From Zobellia roscoffensis (lineage in GTDB: Bacteria; Bacteroidota; Bacteroidia; Flavobacteriales; Flavobacteriaceae): a stretch of DNA of 64,000 bases. Of the stretch, positions 27,895 to 37,194 are shown piece after piece. The notes below the pieces were generated by a model. It was not told the DNA's origin. It saw nothing but the letters and a program-made list of their open reading frames with translations, and did not search any database. Every line of letters begins with the position of its first letter. Within the stretch, counting starts at the first letter, position 1. The position numbers were made by a program, and so were the translations under genes. The stretch covers positions 3,127,646-3,191,645 of the forward strand of contig NZ_JADDXT010000002.1 in assembly GCF_015330165.1 (NCBI RefSeq), in the 5' to 3' direction.

Positions 27895-29337
27895 ATGCGA
27901 AAAGAAATAATTACGTTTTTTACTTTAATGTGTATGGTTGGCAATGTTATAATTGCCCAGCAAAAAAACGTACTTATTATTTGCGTAGATGACCTTAGAC
28001 CAGAACTCAATTCGTTCGGGGCAAATTATGTTCATTCTCCAAATATTGATAGCCTAGCATCTGTAGGGCGTGGGTTTAGTCGTCATTATGTAAATTCTCC
28101 TAGTTGTGGGCCTTCACGTTATGCTTTTTTGACCGGACAATATGGGTTGGAATATAGAGGGGAATACAATCAATCATTATTCAAAAGAGCGGAAGCAACT
28201 CAAGATAAGAGTGCAAGTATAGCTGCTAGTATGCCAGAGTGGTTTCGAAACAATGGGTACACTACGGTTTCTGTAGGGAAGGTATCACATCACCCGGGAG
28301 GAAGAGGTGGTGAGAATTGGGATGACGAGAACATTCCCGAAATGCCCAACGCTTGGGATAAACATCTAATGCCCGTTGCGGAATGGGAAAACCCAAAAGG
28401 CGCCATGCACGGATTATCTTTTGGAAAGGTGCGCACATCTACTGATAGAGATGTACTAGAGACAGTTGATGCAAACGATAAAAGTTATCCCGATGGGCAT
28501 ATTGCCGAAGAAGGTGTGAGACAGTTAGAGGAATTGGCTAAAGGTGACAAACCTTTCTTTTTAGCGATCGGACTCATAAAACCACACTTGCCATTTGGGG
28601 TTCCAAAGCGCTATTTAGACCGCTATGAGAATGCGGATATTCCTCCAGCCTTACACCCTGAAAAGCCAGAGGGAATTACCACTTGGCATGGCTCGGGAGA
28701 ATTTATGAGCTATAACCGTTGGGATAAAGACCCTCGTGAGGATAAAGATTTCGCATTGAAACTTAAAAAGTATTATGCTGCTTGTGTGAGCTATGCTGAT
28801 AAACATGTAGGAGATATAATGAAGAAACTAAAAGAAACCGGTGCCGATAAAAATACGATTATTGTACTTTGGGGAGACCACGGTTGGCATTTGGGCGAAC
28901 ATGCCATTTGGGGAAAGCACAGTCTATTTGAAGAGTCGCTGAAATCACCCTTAATTATATATGACCCAAGTATGGGTAATAAAGGGCAGATGACGGATGC
29001 CATAGTAGAATCGGTAGATGTATTTCCTACCTTATGTGAAATGACCACCTTGCAAATTCCTGATTTTGCACAAGGCACATCTTTAAAAGCTATTGTAGAA
29101 AATGCCGATGCAGAAGGGCATGATGCAGTTGCCTTTAAATCTCATGCAACAACAATTAGAACTGATCAATACCGGTTTGTACAGCATAAGAGTGGCGACG
29201 TTGAATTATATGATCACCGAACACCTGAAGGGGAGCAACTCAATATTTCAAAGGGAAACCCAGAGGTTGTCAAACAATTAAAGGATAAAATGTTAGCCAA
29301 AATGGGTAACAAGGCATTTGTGTTTTCTAATAGATGA
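27895..29337 (+). CDS. Family S1 sulfatase (iduronate-2-sulfatase-like)
   Basis: 480 residues with a signal peptide ending IIAQ near residue 22. Motifs are ICVDDLRPELNSFG, Cys71 in SCGPSR (Gly rather than Ser, Thr or Ala after the modified Cys), a glycine/tryptophan stretch (GGRGGENWDDENIP), GLIKPHLPFGVP and LWGDHGWHLGEHAIWGKH. The VDDLRPEL and GKHSLFEES segments are typical of the iduronate-2-sulfatase-like branch, which acts on 2-O-sulfated uronates or other sugars. It lies 64 bp after the previous sulfatase. Actual substrate unknown. Confidence 0.9.
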   Translation: MRKEIITFFTLMCMVGNVIIAQQKNVLIICVDDLRPELNSFGANYVHSPNIDSLASVGRGFSRHYVNSPSCGPSRYAFLTGQYGLEYRGEYNQSLFKRAEATQDKSASIAASMPEWFRNNGYTTVSVGKVSHHPGGRGGENWDDENIPEMPNAWDKHLMPVAEWENPKGAMHGLSFGKVRTSTDRDVLETVDANDKSYPDGHIAEEGVRQLEELAKGDKPFFLAIGLIKPHLPFGVPKRYLDRYENADIPPALHPEKPEGITTWHGSGEFMSYNRWDKDPREDKDFALKLKKYYAACVSYADKHVGDIMKKLKETGADKNTIIVLWGDHGWHLGEHAIWGKHSLFEESLKSPLIIYDPSMGNKGQMTDAIVESVDVFPTLCEMTTLQIPDFAQGTSLKAIVENADAEGHDAVAFKSHATTIRTDQYRFVQHKSGDVELYDHRTPEGEQLNISKGNPEVVKQLKDKMLAKMGNKAFVFSNR

Positions 29338-29577
29338 GTACAGTTTTTATCAATTAAAAAGACAATAAAGTTTAAAGGAGTCAAAAATAGAACAGCATAA
29401 TTATAGGACAGATGTGGTTTACATTAGATACAAATGAAACTCTAGATGCCTATTTTGTTAGTCAAAAAAAATTGAGTGAATTGAAATTGATTTTTCTACT
29501 TTGGGCCATAGATTTAACTTAATTTACGGGGCTATAATTGGCAAAGCAGAAAAATATCAAGATCACATAAAAAAAAA

Positions 29578-30318
29578 ATGAAGCAAAGAATTAAAAACAA
29601 ATTAGTAGCTACCTTACTAATGGTATGGGTAATTTCAAGCGCGGTAATTGCACAGGAAGAACAGGTTAAAATTAATGATACATATACAGCAAATGCAAGT
29701 TTAGTGTATTTGGATTCTTTTGAATTGGGGATGGAAAACTGGAAGGTAGAGCAAATGCCGGGAGGCACAGTAGGCCTAAAAGATGGAAAGATGGAAATTA
29801 CGGATATTGCCGGTTGTACGGTCTGGCTCATGAAAGAATTGCAAGGCCCACTTATGATAACCTACGATGCTTACGTAATAGATGAAGGTGGACCACAGGA
29901 TCGTGTATCAGATCTAAACTGCTTTTGGATGGCAAAAGATTTAGAGAATCCGGATAATCTTTTTGCTAATTCTGCAGAACGTGGGGGCAAATTTTCAAAC
30001 TATGACCATCTTAGATTGTACTATATGGGGGTTGGTGGCCACGATAATACCAAAACCCGCTTCCGTAGGTATAGTGGAGATGGTGAACGGCCGTTGTTGC
30101 CAAAATATGATTTGTCAAAAGAGAAATATCTTATAGAGGCGAATACGTTGACCCAGATAAAAATTATAGCCTACAACGGAATCATTCAGTACTACCGAGA
30201 CGGGGAATTAATTATAGAGTATAATGATGCAAATGCATATTCCTCAGGATATTTCGGTATTAGAACAGTTAACAATCACATGACCATAGATAATTTTAAG
30301 GTCTATAGCCTTGAATAA
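29578..30318 (+). CDS. Secreted DUF6250-like protein (jelly-roll fold)
   Basis: 246 residues with a signal peptide ending VIAQ. The body looks like a concanavalin-type beta-sandwich: an opening FELGMENWKVEQMPGG, a central DRVSDLNCFWMAKDLENPD and GKFSNYDHLRLYYMGVGGH, and a closing NNHMTIDNFKVYSL. This agrees with the DUF6250 family, recalled from PULs; the assignment is from memory of the pattern. It could be a lyase-like enzyme, a glycan-binding protein or a hydrolase accessory; no catalytic residues can be named. It starts the operon that runs through the DUF4861 gene, the sugar porter, KduI and KduD. Confidence 0.6.
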   Translation: MKQRIKNKLVATLLMVWVISSAVIAQEEQVKINDTYTANASLVYLDSFELGMENWKVEQMPGGTVGLKDGKMEITDIAGCTVWLMKELQGPLMITYDAYVIDEGGPQDRVSDLNCFWMAKDLENPDNLFANSAERGGKFSNYDHLRLYYMGVGGHDNTKTRFRRYSGDGERPLLPKYDLSKEKYLIEANTLTQIKIIAYNGIIQYYRDGELIIEYNDANAYSSGYFGIRTVNNHMTIDNFKVYSLE

Positions 30319-30349
30319 AAATTAGCATAGAAACACTAAAACGTAACTC

Positions 30350-31558
30350 ATGAAAAGCAACCTATCTATTCCTTTAAAACTCGCCCAGCTATCTGCACTC
30401 TGTTTGATAGTGGCTTGCGAACCTGTAGCCAAGAGTGAAACAGTTTCTGTGGCAGTTAAAAATAACCTTGATTTTCCTAGAAATGAAATCGTGGGCGTGC
30501 ACATTGAAGATTTATCCGGAGTTCTTGAAAATAATGAAGAGAAACACCTTCGAGTTCAAGAAGTTGGAACCCAAGAGTACCTACGTATGCAGTGGATGGA
30601 TAACGATCAAGACGGTTCAAATGACGAATTGCTTTTTCAAGCTGAGGTTGCCGCTAATGGTAGTTCTGAGTTCTTGATACTTATAGACAGTACAAAAGCA
30701 GCAGAAGAGAGTGACGTCATTGCTTATTCTCGTCTCGTACCGGAAAGAACGGATGATTATACGTGGGAAAATGATAAAGTAGCTTTTAGAACGTACGGTC
30801 CTACAGGAGAAAAAGAAGCTTTGGCCGGCGTTCCGGGCAGCACACTTTCTAGTGGTATAGATTTGTGGTTAAAACGAACAGATAAAGCTATTATTAACAA
30901 ATGGTACAAGGCGCACGAAGCCAATCCTGGCGCTTACCATAAAGATCGCGGTGAGGGGTATGACCCGTACCATGTGGGCGGAAGCCGTGGTACCGGTGGT
31001 ATCGGTATTTGGGAAAACGACAGCCTTTTGGTTTCCAACAATTTTACGGCTTCTAGAACATTGGCTGACGGGCCTTTGCGAACGGTTTTTGAGCTGGACT
31101 ATGCCCCGTGGAGTGCATATGGAGTGAAGGAAACCAAGCGCATTACCCTTGATTTAGGTTCTAATTTTTCAAAATTCGATATATCCCTTTCTTCTGAAAA
31201 AGAGGTTCCTAATTACACGGTGGGTATTACGCTGCACAAAAATGAAGGTGATGCCGCTATAAACAAAGAAGAGGGGCGGTTCCGTCATTGGGAAACTATT
31301 GATAGCACAAAAGTAGGAGAAGGAATTGTTCTCGATCCTAAAGTGATAGAGGAGGCTATGGCTTATAAATCAGACGTTATGGACCAGAGCAACTTGCTTA
31401 TTGTCACCAAACCTCAAGAAAAACTGACGTATTATGCAGGTTTCGCTTGGGATAAAAGTGGACAGGTTAGTTCTTTAGAAGACTGGGAAAATATACTTAA
31501 ACAACAGTCTCAGGTTTTGTCTAGTCCATTGTCTGTTTCAGTTAAAAAATCTAAATAA
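30350..31558 (+). CDS. DUF4861-like lipoprotein
   Basis: 402 residues with a lipobox at about Cys23 (LCLIVACEP). The start VKNNLDFPRNEIVGVHIEDL and the segments QWMDNDQDGSNDELLFQ and DRGEGYDPYHVGGSRGTGGIG match what I know of the DUF4861 family, common in Bacteroidota loci for uronate-containing glycans. The protein looks beta-rich throughout. Biochemical function is not established here; its place next to a DUF6250 gene and before the porter and kduI/kduD points to handling unsaturated or uronate-containing oligosaccharides. It lies 32 bp after the previous gene and 6 bp before the porter gene. Confidence 0.65.
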   Translation: MKSNLSIPLKLAQLSALCLIVACEPVAKSETVSVAVKNNLDFPRNEIVGVHIEDLSGVLENNEEKHLRVQEVGTQEYLRMQWMDNDQDGSNDELLFQAEVAANGSSEFLILIDSTKAAEESDVIAYSRLVPERTDDYTWENDKVAFRTYGPTGEKEALAGVPGSTLSSGIDLWLKRTDKAIINKWYKAHEANPGAYHKDRGEGYDPYHVGGSRGTGGIGIWENDSLLVSNNFTASRTLADGPLRTVFELDYAPWSAYGVKETKRITLDLGSNFSKFDISLSSEKEVPNYTVGITLHKNEGDAAINKEEGRFRHWETIDSTKVGEGIVLDPKVIEEAMAYKSDVMDQSNLLIVTKPQEKLTYYAGFAWDKSGQVSSLEDWENILKQQSQVLSSPLSVSVKKSK

Positions 31559-31564
31559 AGCGCT

Positions 31565-32878
31565 ATGAAAACTAAGTTGCTTTTTACATCTTTTGTAGTG
31601 GCCCTAGCGGGATTCTTATTCGGTTTTGATACTGTCGTAATTTCGGGAGCAGACCAACAATTACAGACTTTATGGGGTACTTCGGACCTTTTTCATGGCA
31701 CGTTTATTATGTCTATGGCACTTTGGGGAACGGTTTTAGGTGCTATTTTTGCCTACATTCCCTGTGATAAAATAGGAAGAAAAAATACCCTTTTATGGAT
31801 AGGTATACTCTACTTTATATCAGCATTGGGTTCAGGCTTGGCCAATGATCCGTATCTGTTTTCTTTCTTTCGTTTTCTTGGAGGTCTTGGAGTAGGGGCA
31901 TCAACAGTTGCCGCCCCAACGTATGTTTCTGAAATAGCACCGGCCAAAAGCCGTGGTAGATTGGTGGCATTGTATCAGTTCAACATCGTTTTCGGAATTC
32001 TGATTGCATTTATCTCTAACTTCTTGTTGAAGGATTTTGGCTCGGAACCTTGGCGTTGGATGATCGGTATTGAAGCGCTACCGGCATTAATTTACACTTT
32101 GGCTATGTTGGGGGTTCCTAAAAGCCCTAGATGGTTGCTGGAGAAGAAAAATGATTTGGAGGGAGCAAAGAGGATACAACTGGACCTCACGGGTACCGAG
32201 TTGGATGAATCGGTCATTGATGAGTTGAAAGCTGAACAAACCGAGAAATCCGCATTGTTCGTTAAAAAATATAAATTCCCTTTAATGCTGGCCTTTTTGA
32301 TTGCCTTTTTCAATCAATTATCCGGTATTAACGCCTTTCTATACTACGCACCTCGGATCTTCAGTTCTGCAGGTTTGGGAGAAAATTCGGCTTTGCTGAG
32401 TAGTATTGGTATAGGCGTTACAAATTTGGTATTTACTTTATTGGGACTTTATTTAATAGACAAAGTAGGGCGTAAAGTATTAATGTACATCGGTTCTATT
32501 GGATATATTATTTCCTTAACTATGGTCGGTTTGGCCTTTATGTTAGACTGGGAAGGAATGATGGTGCCAATTTTCCTTTTCATGTTCATTGCCTCGCATG
32601 CCATTGGGCAGGGGGCGGTAATCTGGGTATTTATATCCGAGATATTCCCCACAAAATTACGGGCTCAAGGGCAGTCTTTCGGTACCTCTACCCATTGGGT
32701 GCTCGCTGCATTGATAACCCTCATCATGCCTATTGCTTTGGGTAGTTTATCAAACCCTGGGATTGTGTTTTTCTTTTTCAGCGGTATGATGGTACTGCAG
32801 CTGTTGTTCGTCATTTTCATGATGCCGGAAACAAAAGGGAAGACATTAGAAGAGTTACAAAAAATAATAACAAAATAA
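31565..32878 (+). CDS. MFS sugar porter (sugar:H+ symporter family)
   Basis: Inner-membrane importer with 12 predicted helices, 437 residues. Sugar-porter signatures are clear: GFDTVVISGADQQLQ in helix 1, an inter-helix DKIGRKN, PTYVSEIAPAKSRGRL, PKSPRWLLEKKN, the second-half DKVGRK, FISEIFPTKLRAQGQ and the terminal PETKGKTLEEL. The position directly before kduI and kduD suggests that it imports the free uronate or ketouronate released by GH88, although family members carry many hexoses and pentoses. Its gene is only 6 bp from DUF4861 and 22 bp from kduI. It is distinct from the fucose permease at 54598. Confidence 0.88.
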   Translation: MKTKLLFTSFVVALAGFLFGFDTVVISGADQQLQTLWGTSDLFHGTFIMSMALWGTVLGAIFAYIPCDKIGRKNTLLWIGILYFISALGSGLANDPYLFSFFRFLGGLGVGASTVAAPTYVSEIAPAKSRGRLVALYQFNIVFGILIAFISNFLLKDFGSEPWRWMIGIEALPALIYTLAMLGVPKSPRWLLEKKNDLEGAKRIQLDLTGTELDESVIDELKAEQTEKSALFVKKYKFPLMLAFLIAFFNQLSGINAFLYYAPRIFSSAGLGENSALLSSIGIGVTNLVFTLLGLYLIDKVGRKVLMYIGSIGYIISLTMVGLAFMLDWEGMMVPIFLFMFIASHAIGQGAVIWVFISEIFPTKLRAQGQSFGTSTHWVLAALITLIMPIALGSLSNPGIVFFFFSGMMVLQLLFVIFMMPETKGKTLEELQKIITK

Positions 32879-32899
32879 TTAAATCAAAAAAATCAGAAA

Positions 32900-33730
32900 A
32901 TGGAAGTTAAGTACGCTGTGCATCCGGATGATGCCAAATTATACGACACACAAAGAATACGAAAAGAATTTCACAGCTCGGACCTTATGGGTGAAGATGC
33001 TATAACCATGGTATATACGCATTATGATCGTTTTATATATGGAACAGCTTTTCCTAAATCCAAAGACCTTCAACTGGAAAGTTATGATGAACTGAAAGCC
33101 GATTATTTTTTGCAGAGAAGAGAATTGGGCGTTATCAATGTTGGAGGTAAAGGGACAGTTACCGTAGACGGTGAAGTTTTTGAATTGGGAAATTTAGAGG
33201 CTCTATATGTGGGGAAAGGTTCAAAAGAGGTAAGTTTTGCGAGTTCGGACAATTCCGAGGCGGCGCAATTTTATTTGAATTCCGCTCCTGCACACAAAGA
33301 GTATCCAACCAAAAAAGCAACCCGTTCAGATGCTAATATAGTAGAGTTAGGTGCTGTAGAAACCAGTAACGAAAGAACATTATATCAGTACATTCATGAA
33401 GACGGAATTCAGAGCTGCCAGTTGGTAATGGGGTATACCGAATTGAAAAAAGGAAGCGTTTGGAATACCTTTCCACCGCACACCCATGAACGTAGAATGG
33501 AAGTCTATTTTTATTTTGATATTCCTGGGGATAATATTGTGATGCATTACATGGGGCAACCCCAAGAAACACGTCATATCGCCATGAAAAATTTTGAAGC
33601 GGTAGTTTCTCCACCATGGTCTATCCATTCAGGTTCGGGTACAAGTAACTATAGGTTTATCTGGGGAATGGCTGGTGAAAATAAAGCTTTTACGGATATG
33701 GATGGAGAACCTTTACAAGGGGTACTTTAA
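32900..33730 (+). CDS. kduI: 5-dehydro-4-deoxy-D-glucuronate isomerase
   Basis: Cytosolic isomerase converting 4-deoxy-5-keto-uronate, formed spontaneously from unsaturated uronic acid, to 3-deoxy-D-glycero-2,5-hexodiulosonate. It has 276 residues, the usual size. The metal-binding set is intact: H194 and H196 in PPHTHERR, E201 and H243, matching E. coli H196, H198, E203 and H245 with a constant offset of two. The next gene is the matching dehydrogenase kduD. This pair is strong evidence that the locus degrades a uronic-acid polysaccharide by a lyase route. The following kinase and aldolase (KdgK, KdgA) are not in the window. Confidence 0.95.
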   Translation: MEVKYAVHPDDAKLYDTQRIRKEFHSSDLMGEDAITMVYTHYDRFIYGTAFPKSKDLQLESYDELKADYFLQRRELGVINVGGKGTVTVDGEVFELGNLEALYVGKGSKEVSFASSDNSEAAQFYLNSAPAHKEYPTKKATRSDANIVELGAVETSNERTLYQYIHEDGIQSCQLVMGYTELKKGSVWNTFPPHTHERRMEVYFYFDIPGDNIVMHYMGQPQETRHIAMKNFEAVVSPPWSIHSGSGTSNYRFIWGMAGENKAFTDMDGEPLQGVL

Positions 33731-33760
33731 ATTTTTTAAAAACGATAGTTAGAACAAATT

Positions 33761-34528
33761 ATGATATTGGATAAATTCAGTTTAAAAGGAAAAACAGCTT
33801 TGGTAACAGGGTGTAAACGTGGAATCGGTTTTGCCATGGCGGAAGCTTTGGCGGAAGCCGGAGCGGATATTATTGGGGTTTCCGCTTCATTGGAGCTTTC
33901 AGGTTCAAAAATTGAAAATCGCATAACCGAGTTGGGGAAAAGCTTTAAAGCCTATCAGTGCGATTTTAGTGATAGAAAAGCACTCTATGCGTTTCTTGAA
34001 AAGGTAAAATCAGAAAACCCTACTATTGATATTTTGGTGAACAATGCTGGTACTATTTTAAGACAACCGGCAACCGAACATAGTGATGAGTATTGGGATA
34101 AGGTAATTGAAGTAAACCAAAATGCACAATTCATACTTTCTAGGGAAATAGGAAAAGAAATGGTGAAAAGAGGGAACGGAAAAATCATTTTCACCGCTTC
34201 ATTATTGACGTTCCAAGGAGGTATTACCGTTCCGGGATATGCCGCTTCAAAAGGAGCGATAGGTCAGTTAACTATGGCGTTGTCAAATGAATGGGCCGGG
34301 AAAGGAGTACAGGTAAATGCCATTGCTCCAGGCTATATTTCTACGGATAATACGGAAGCTTTACGCAATGATAAAGACCGTAGTACATCCATTTTAGGGC
34401 GAATTCCGGCCGGAAGATGGGGCGAACCAGAAGATTTTAAAGGGCCAATTGTATTCTTGGCTTCCCCAGCATCAAATTACATGACGGGTACCGTGATGCT
34501 AGTAGATGGTGGCTGGATGGGCAGATAA
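33761..34528 (+). CDS. kduD: 2-dehydro-3-deoxy-D-gluconate 5-dehydrogenase (SDR)
   Basis: Reduces the product of KduI to 2-keto-3-deoxy-D-gluconate in the cytosol using NAD(P)H. A classical short-chain dehydrogenase of 255 residues: cofactor loop TGCKRGIG from T16, NNAG at 94-97 and the catalytic set S147, Y160 and K164 (GYAASKGA). The long shared blocks NQNAQFILSREIGKEM and GYISTDNTEALRND are characteristic of KduD. It follows kduI by 30 bp and precedes a sulfatase gene by 31 bp in the same operon. Confidence 0.94.
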   Translation: MILDKFSLKGKTALVTGCKRGIGFAMAEALAEAGADIIGVSASLELSGSKIENRITELGKSFKAYQCDFSDRKALYAFLEKVKSENPTIDILVNNAGTILRQPATEHSDEYWDKVIEVNQNAQFILSREIGKEMVKRGNGKIIFTASLLTFQGGITVPGYAASKGAIGQLTMALSNEWAGKGVQVNAIAPGYISTDNTEALRNDKDRSTSILGRIPAGRWGEPEDFKGPIVFLASPASNYMTGTVMLVDGGWMGR

Positions 34529-34559
34529 CAAAACATAACCAAACTTTAAAGGCACTAAA

Positions 34560-36032
34560 ATGAAAATAGATTACAGGGGTTTCACATTGGTATATCTTGC
34601 CTTATCACTTTCTTTTTCGGCCTTTGGCCAAGAGAAAAACAAGGAGACTAAAAAACGACCAAACTTTTTGTTCGTATTGGTGGATGACCAATCTCCATTC
34701 GACTTGCAGGTGTATGACCCGAAATCGATATTGGAAACCCCTGTAATTTCAAAATTAGCGTCTGAGGGGATGGTTTTTGAGAATGCAAGACATATGGGGT
34801 CTTGGTCAGGGGCCGTTTGTACACCATCTAGACATATGATAATGAGCGGGCGAAGCGTTTGGCATCTGCCTTCAAAAGGAGATTTTAAAAATCCTGAAGA
34901 GCCTGTAGGTTTGGAAAAGCAGACTATGGGAGCTGTTTTTAATCGGGCTGGCTATAAGACTATGAGAACCTGTAAACAAGGGAATTCATATCCTGCGGCT
35001 AACGAACAGTTTACTGTAGTCAACGATGCAACTAAAAGAGGAGGCACTGAAGAAACGGGGAGCGCCTGGCACTCAAAACAAGTTTTGAGCTATTTAAATG
35101 ACAGAGAAGACAAGTCCGTAACCGACCCATTTCTTATTTACTTTGGCTTTTCACATCCTCATGATACGAGAGACGGAACACCGGAGTTATTGGAGAAATA
35201 TGGAGCAACCAATCATACGGATAAGAACAGTCTCCCCTTGGCATATATCAAACAGCCAAAACTTCAGGATAATTACCTAAATGCACATCCATTTTTTCAT
35301 GGACACCCAGAACTACGGGACGAAGAACGTGTAAGTGGTGTTTGGAAAAATAGGGATGAAAGAACAGTTCGCAATGAGCTTGGCCGGGAATATGCCTGTT
35401 CTGAAAATATAGATATTCAGTTGGGTAAAGTATTGAAAAAATTAGATGCTATGGGAGAATTGGAAAATACCTATATCATCTATACCTCTGATCATGGTAT
35501 GTCCATTGGTAGACATGGTCTTATGGGGAAACAAAATTTATATGAGCATACGTGGCGTGTGCCTTTTATCATAAAAGGCCCTGGTATAAACACAGGAACA
35601 CGGGTAAATGGGAATATTTATCTGTTGGATATTTTACCTACACTTTGTGATTTAGCAGGTATAGAAGTTCCTGAAACAGTAGAGGGCGCTAGTTTTAAAC
35701 CAATTTTAGAAGGTGAAAAAGAGTCTGTCCGTGATGTGATGTACGGAGTGTATTCCGGAGGAACAAAACCAGGTATGCGCTCAGTGAAAAAAGGCGATTG
35801 GAAATTGATTAAGTACGATATGATGGATGGAGCGGTTCGCGAAACTCAACTTTTTAACCTAGCCGAAAATCCAAATGAATATCTAAAAGAACATCAAAAA
35901 GAAGGTGAGACGGAAACGAACCTAGCAGATAATCCACGGTACGCCAATAAATTGGCAGAAATGGAAGCCTTGTTATTAGCAGAAATGGAATCACATGATG
36001 ATCCTTATAGACTTTGGAATCAAGTAAAATAA
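34560..36032 (+). CDS. Family S1 sulfatase
   Basis: 490 residues with a signal peptide ending AFGQ near residue 24. Motifs are VLVDDQSPFDLQVY, Cys87 in AVCTPSR, FSHPHDTRDG, YTSDHGMSIGRHGLMGKQ and a C-domain with KKGDWKLIKYD. The region after the metal ligands is longer than in the other sulfatases here, so it is probably a separate subfamily. Its place after kduD, inside an otherwise cytosolic sugar-metabolism operon, is a little unusual and suggests its substrate is tied to the uronate part of the glycan. Subfamily not determined. Confidence 0.9.
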   Translation: MKIDYRGFTLVYLALSLSFSAFGQEKNKETKKRPNFLFVLVDDQSPFDLQVYDPKSILETPVISKLASEGMVFENARHMGSWSGAVCTPSRHMIMSGRSVWHLPSKGDFKNPEEPVGLEKQTMGAVFNRAGYKTMRTCKQGNSYPAANEQFTVVNDATKRGGTEETGSAWHSKQVLSYLNDREDKSVTDPFLIYFGFSHPHDTRDGTPELLEKYGATNHTDKNSLPLAYIKQPKLQDNYLNAHPFFHGHPELRDEERVSGVWKNRDERTVRNELGREYACSENIDIQLGKVLKKLDAMGELENTYIIYTSDHGMSIGRHGLMGKQNLYEHTWRVPFIIKGPGINTGTRVNGNIYLLDILPTLCDLAGIEVPETVEGASFKPILEGEKESVRDVMYGVYSGGTKPGMRSVKKGDWKLIKYDMMDGAVRETQLFNLAENPNEYLKEHQKEGETETNLADNPRYANKLAEMEALLLAEMESHDDPYRLWNQVK

Positions 36033-36062
36033 AATCTAGAATTATGAATTAAATAGCGGTAC

Positions 36063-36932
36063 ATGAAACTTCATCTATTGAATAGAACATCTGTTTCTGA
36101 TCGATCATTTTCGGTCAACCATAATCTGTACCCAAATTTCTTAAGGGTATGGCATTATCACCCAGAGATTGAATTGGTGGTTATTCTAAAAAGTTCTGGA
36201 ACACGTTTTATAGGCGATAGTATTGAAAAGTTTCAAGAAGGCGAAGTTGTGCTCATTGGAAAAAATGTACCACACATGTGGTTGAACGATGAAATTTATT
36301 TTCAACCGGATAGCTCATTGGAGGCAGAAGCTTTCGCCATACATTTTACTAGAGATTTTTTAGGAAAAGGATTTTTTGATATACCTGAAATGAAAGAAGT
36401 GGCCGGCCTACTAGCTAGAGCCAATAGGGGTGTTAAGTTCAGTTCTTTAAATGATGAGTTGGTAGCTGAAATTATGAAGCTTATAGACTATGATCCCACC
36501 ACGCGTGTGTTTAAAACTATTGAGGTTTTATCAAAGTTGGCACAGCATGAAAATTACCAGTTGCTGTCAACCACTAGCTTCGTAAATGCTTTTCAAAAGA
36601 CGGATAATCTGCGTATGGATAAAATTTACGCCTATGTATTTGAAAATTTTAATGATGGGATTAGTGCCAGTGATGTGGCCAAAATGACCGGTATGAACAA
36701 ATCGGCATTTAGTAGATTTTTTAAGAAGACCCATAAAAAATCATTTACCAGATACCTTAATGAAATAAAAGTAGGTTATGCATGTAGGCTACTTTTGGAG
36801 AATAAAGAAAGTATTACTTCTATAGCCTATTTGTCTGGATTTAATAACATCTCCAATTTTAATAGGCAGTTTAAAATTATTCATGGTTTGGCACCTTCTG
36901 CTTATTTGAAATATCATTCTTCAAACGACTAA
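36063..36932 (+). CDS. AraC-family transcriptional regulator with cupin sensor domain
   Basis: 289 residues, no signal peptide, cytosolic. Residues about 15-110 form a cupin-type ligand domain (LRVWHYHPEIELVVILKSSG and IGKNVPHMWLND); residues about 185-285 are a two-helix-turn-helix AraC domain (SASDVAKMTGMNKSAFSRFF and ITSIAYLSGFNNISNFNRQF, ending HGLAPSAY). It ends the operon 29578-36932. Fifteen bases after its stop begins the first of three copies of a 65-bp operator/promoter module (also before 43965 and 50772), so it is the natural candidate to bind them. A soluble sugar such as L-fucose or a uronate intermediate may be the ligand; this is inference. Confidence 0.9.
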   Translation: MKLHLLNRTSVSDRSFSVNHNLYPNFLRVWHYHPEIELVVILKSSGTRFIGDSIEKFQEGEVVLIGKNVPHMWLNDEIYFQPDSSLEAEAFAIHFTRDFLGKGFFDIPEMKEVAGLLARANRGVKFSSLNDELVAEIMKLIDYDPTTRVFKTIEVLSKLAQHENYQLLSTTSFVNAFQKTDNLRMDKIYAYVFENFNDGISASDVAKMTGMNKSAFSRFFKKTHKKSFTRYLNEIKVGYACRLLLENKESITSIAYLSGFNNISNFNRQFKIIHGLAPSAYLKYHSSND

Positions 36933-36946
36933 AAATACCTTTTTGC

Positions 36947-37011
36947 GCAAAAAAAGTATTAGAAATAGTATTTTTTTTGGTAGTTGACCACACGATAGAT
37001 TATTAGTTTTA
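36947..37011 (+). promoter_or_regulatory. Operator/promoter module, copy A
   Basis: GCAAAAAAAGTAT at 36947-36959, eight bases, then a GTAT plus T-run, GGTAGTTG, and a promoter with TTG at 36984-36986 and TAGTTTTA at 37004-37011 (17-base spacer). The 13-mer starts exactly 57 bp before the -7 box, as in copies B and C. The predicted transcript starts near 37018, leaving a leader of about 177 bases before the esterase gene. Confidence 0.65.
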
Positions 37012-37194
37012 ACCACATTGAAATATTGATAATAATCACTCTAATTATTTAGGTAATTTTAATAGTTCAGTTTGTTTAATTGAGTATTTCTCATTTATAA
37101 TCTTTATCCAAGTTGATTTTACTTTAAATCGATTACTGTAAATAGTCTTCGGAATAGTAGCGGTACGAAACAAATTCTTTTTCAAAATTTTAAA

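Noticed and set aside
29462..29527. Possible fourth, degenerate copy of the operator module before the DUF6250 gene (TCAAAAAAAATTG, TAATTTAC 58 bp later)
   Set aside because: Only the A-run matches; GTAT and GGTGGT elements are missing and the -7 box has two mismatches. Too weak to count.
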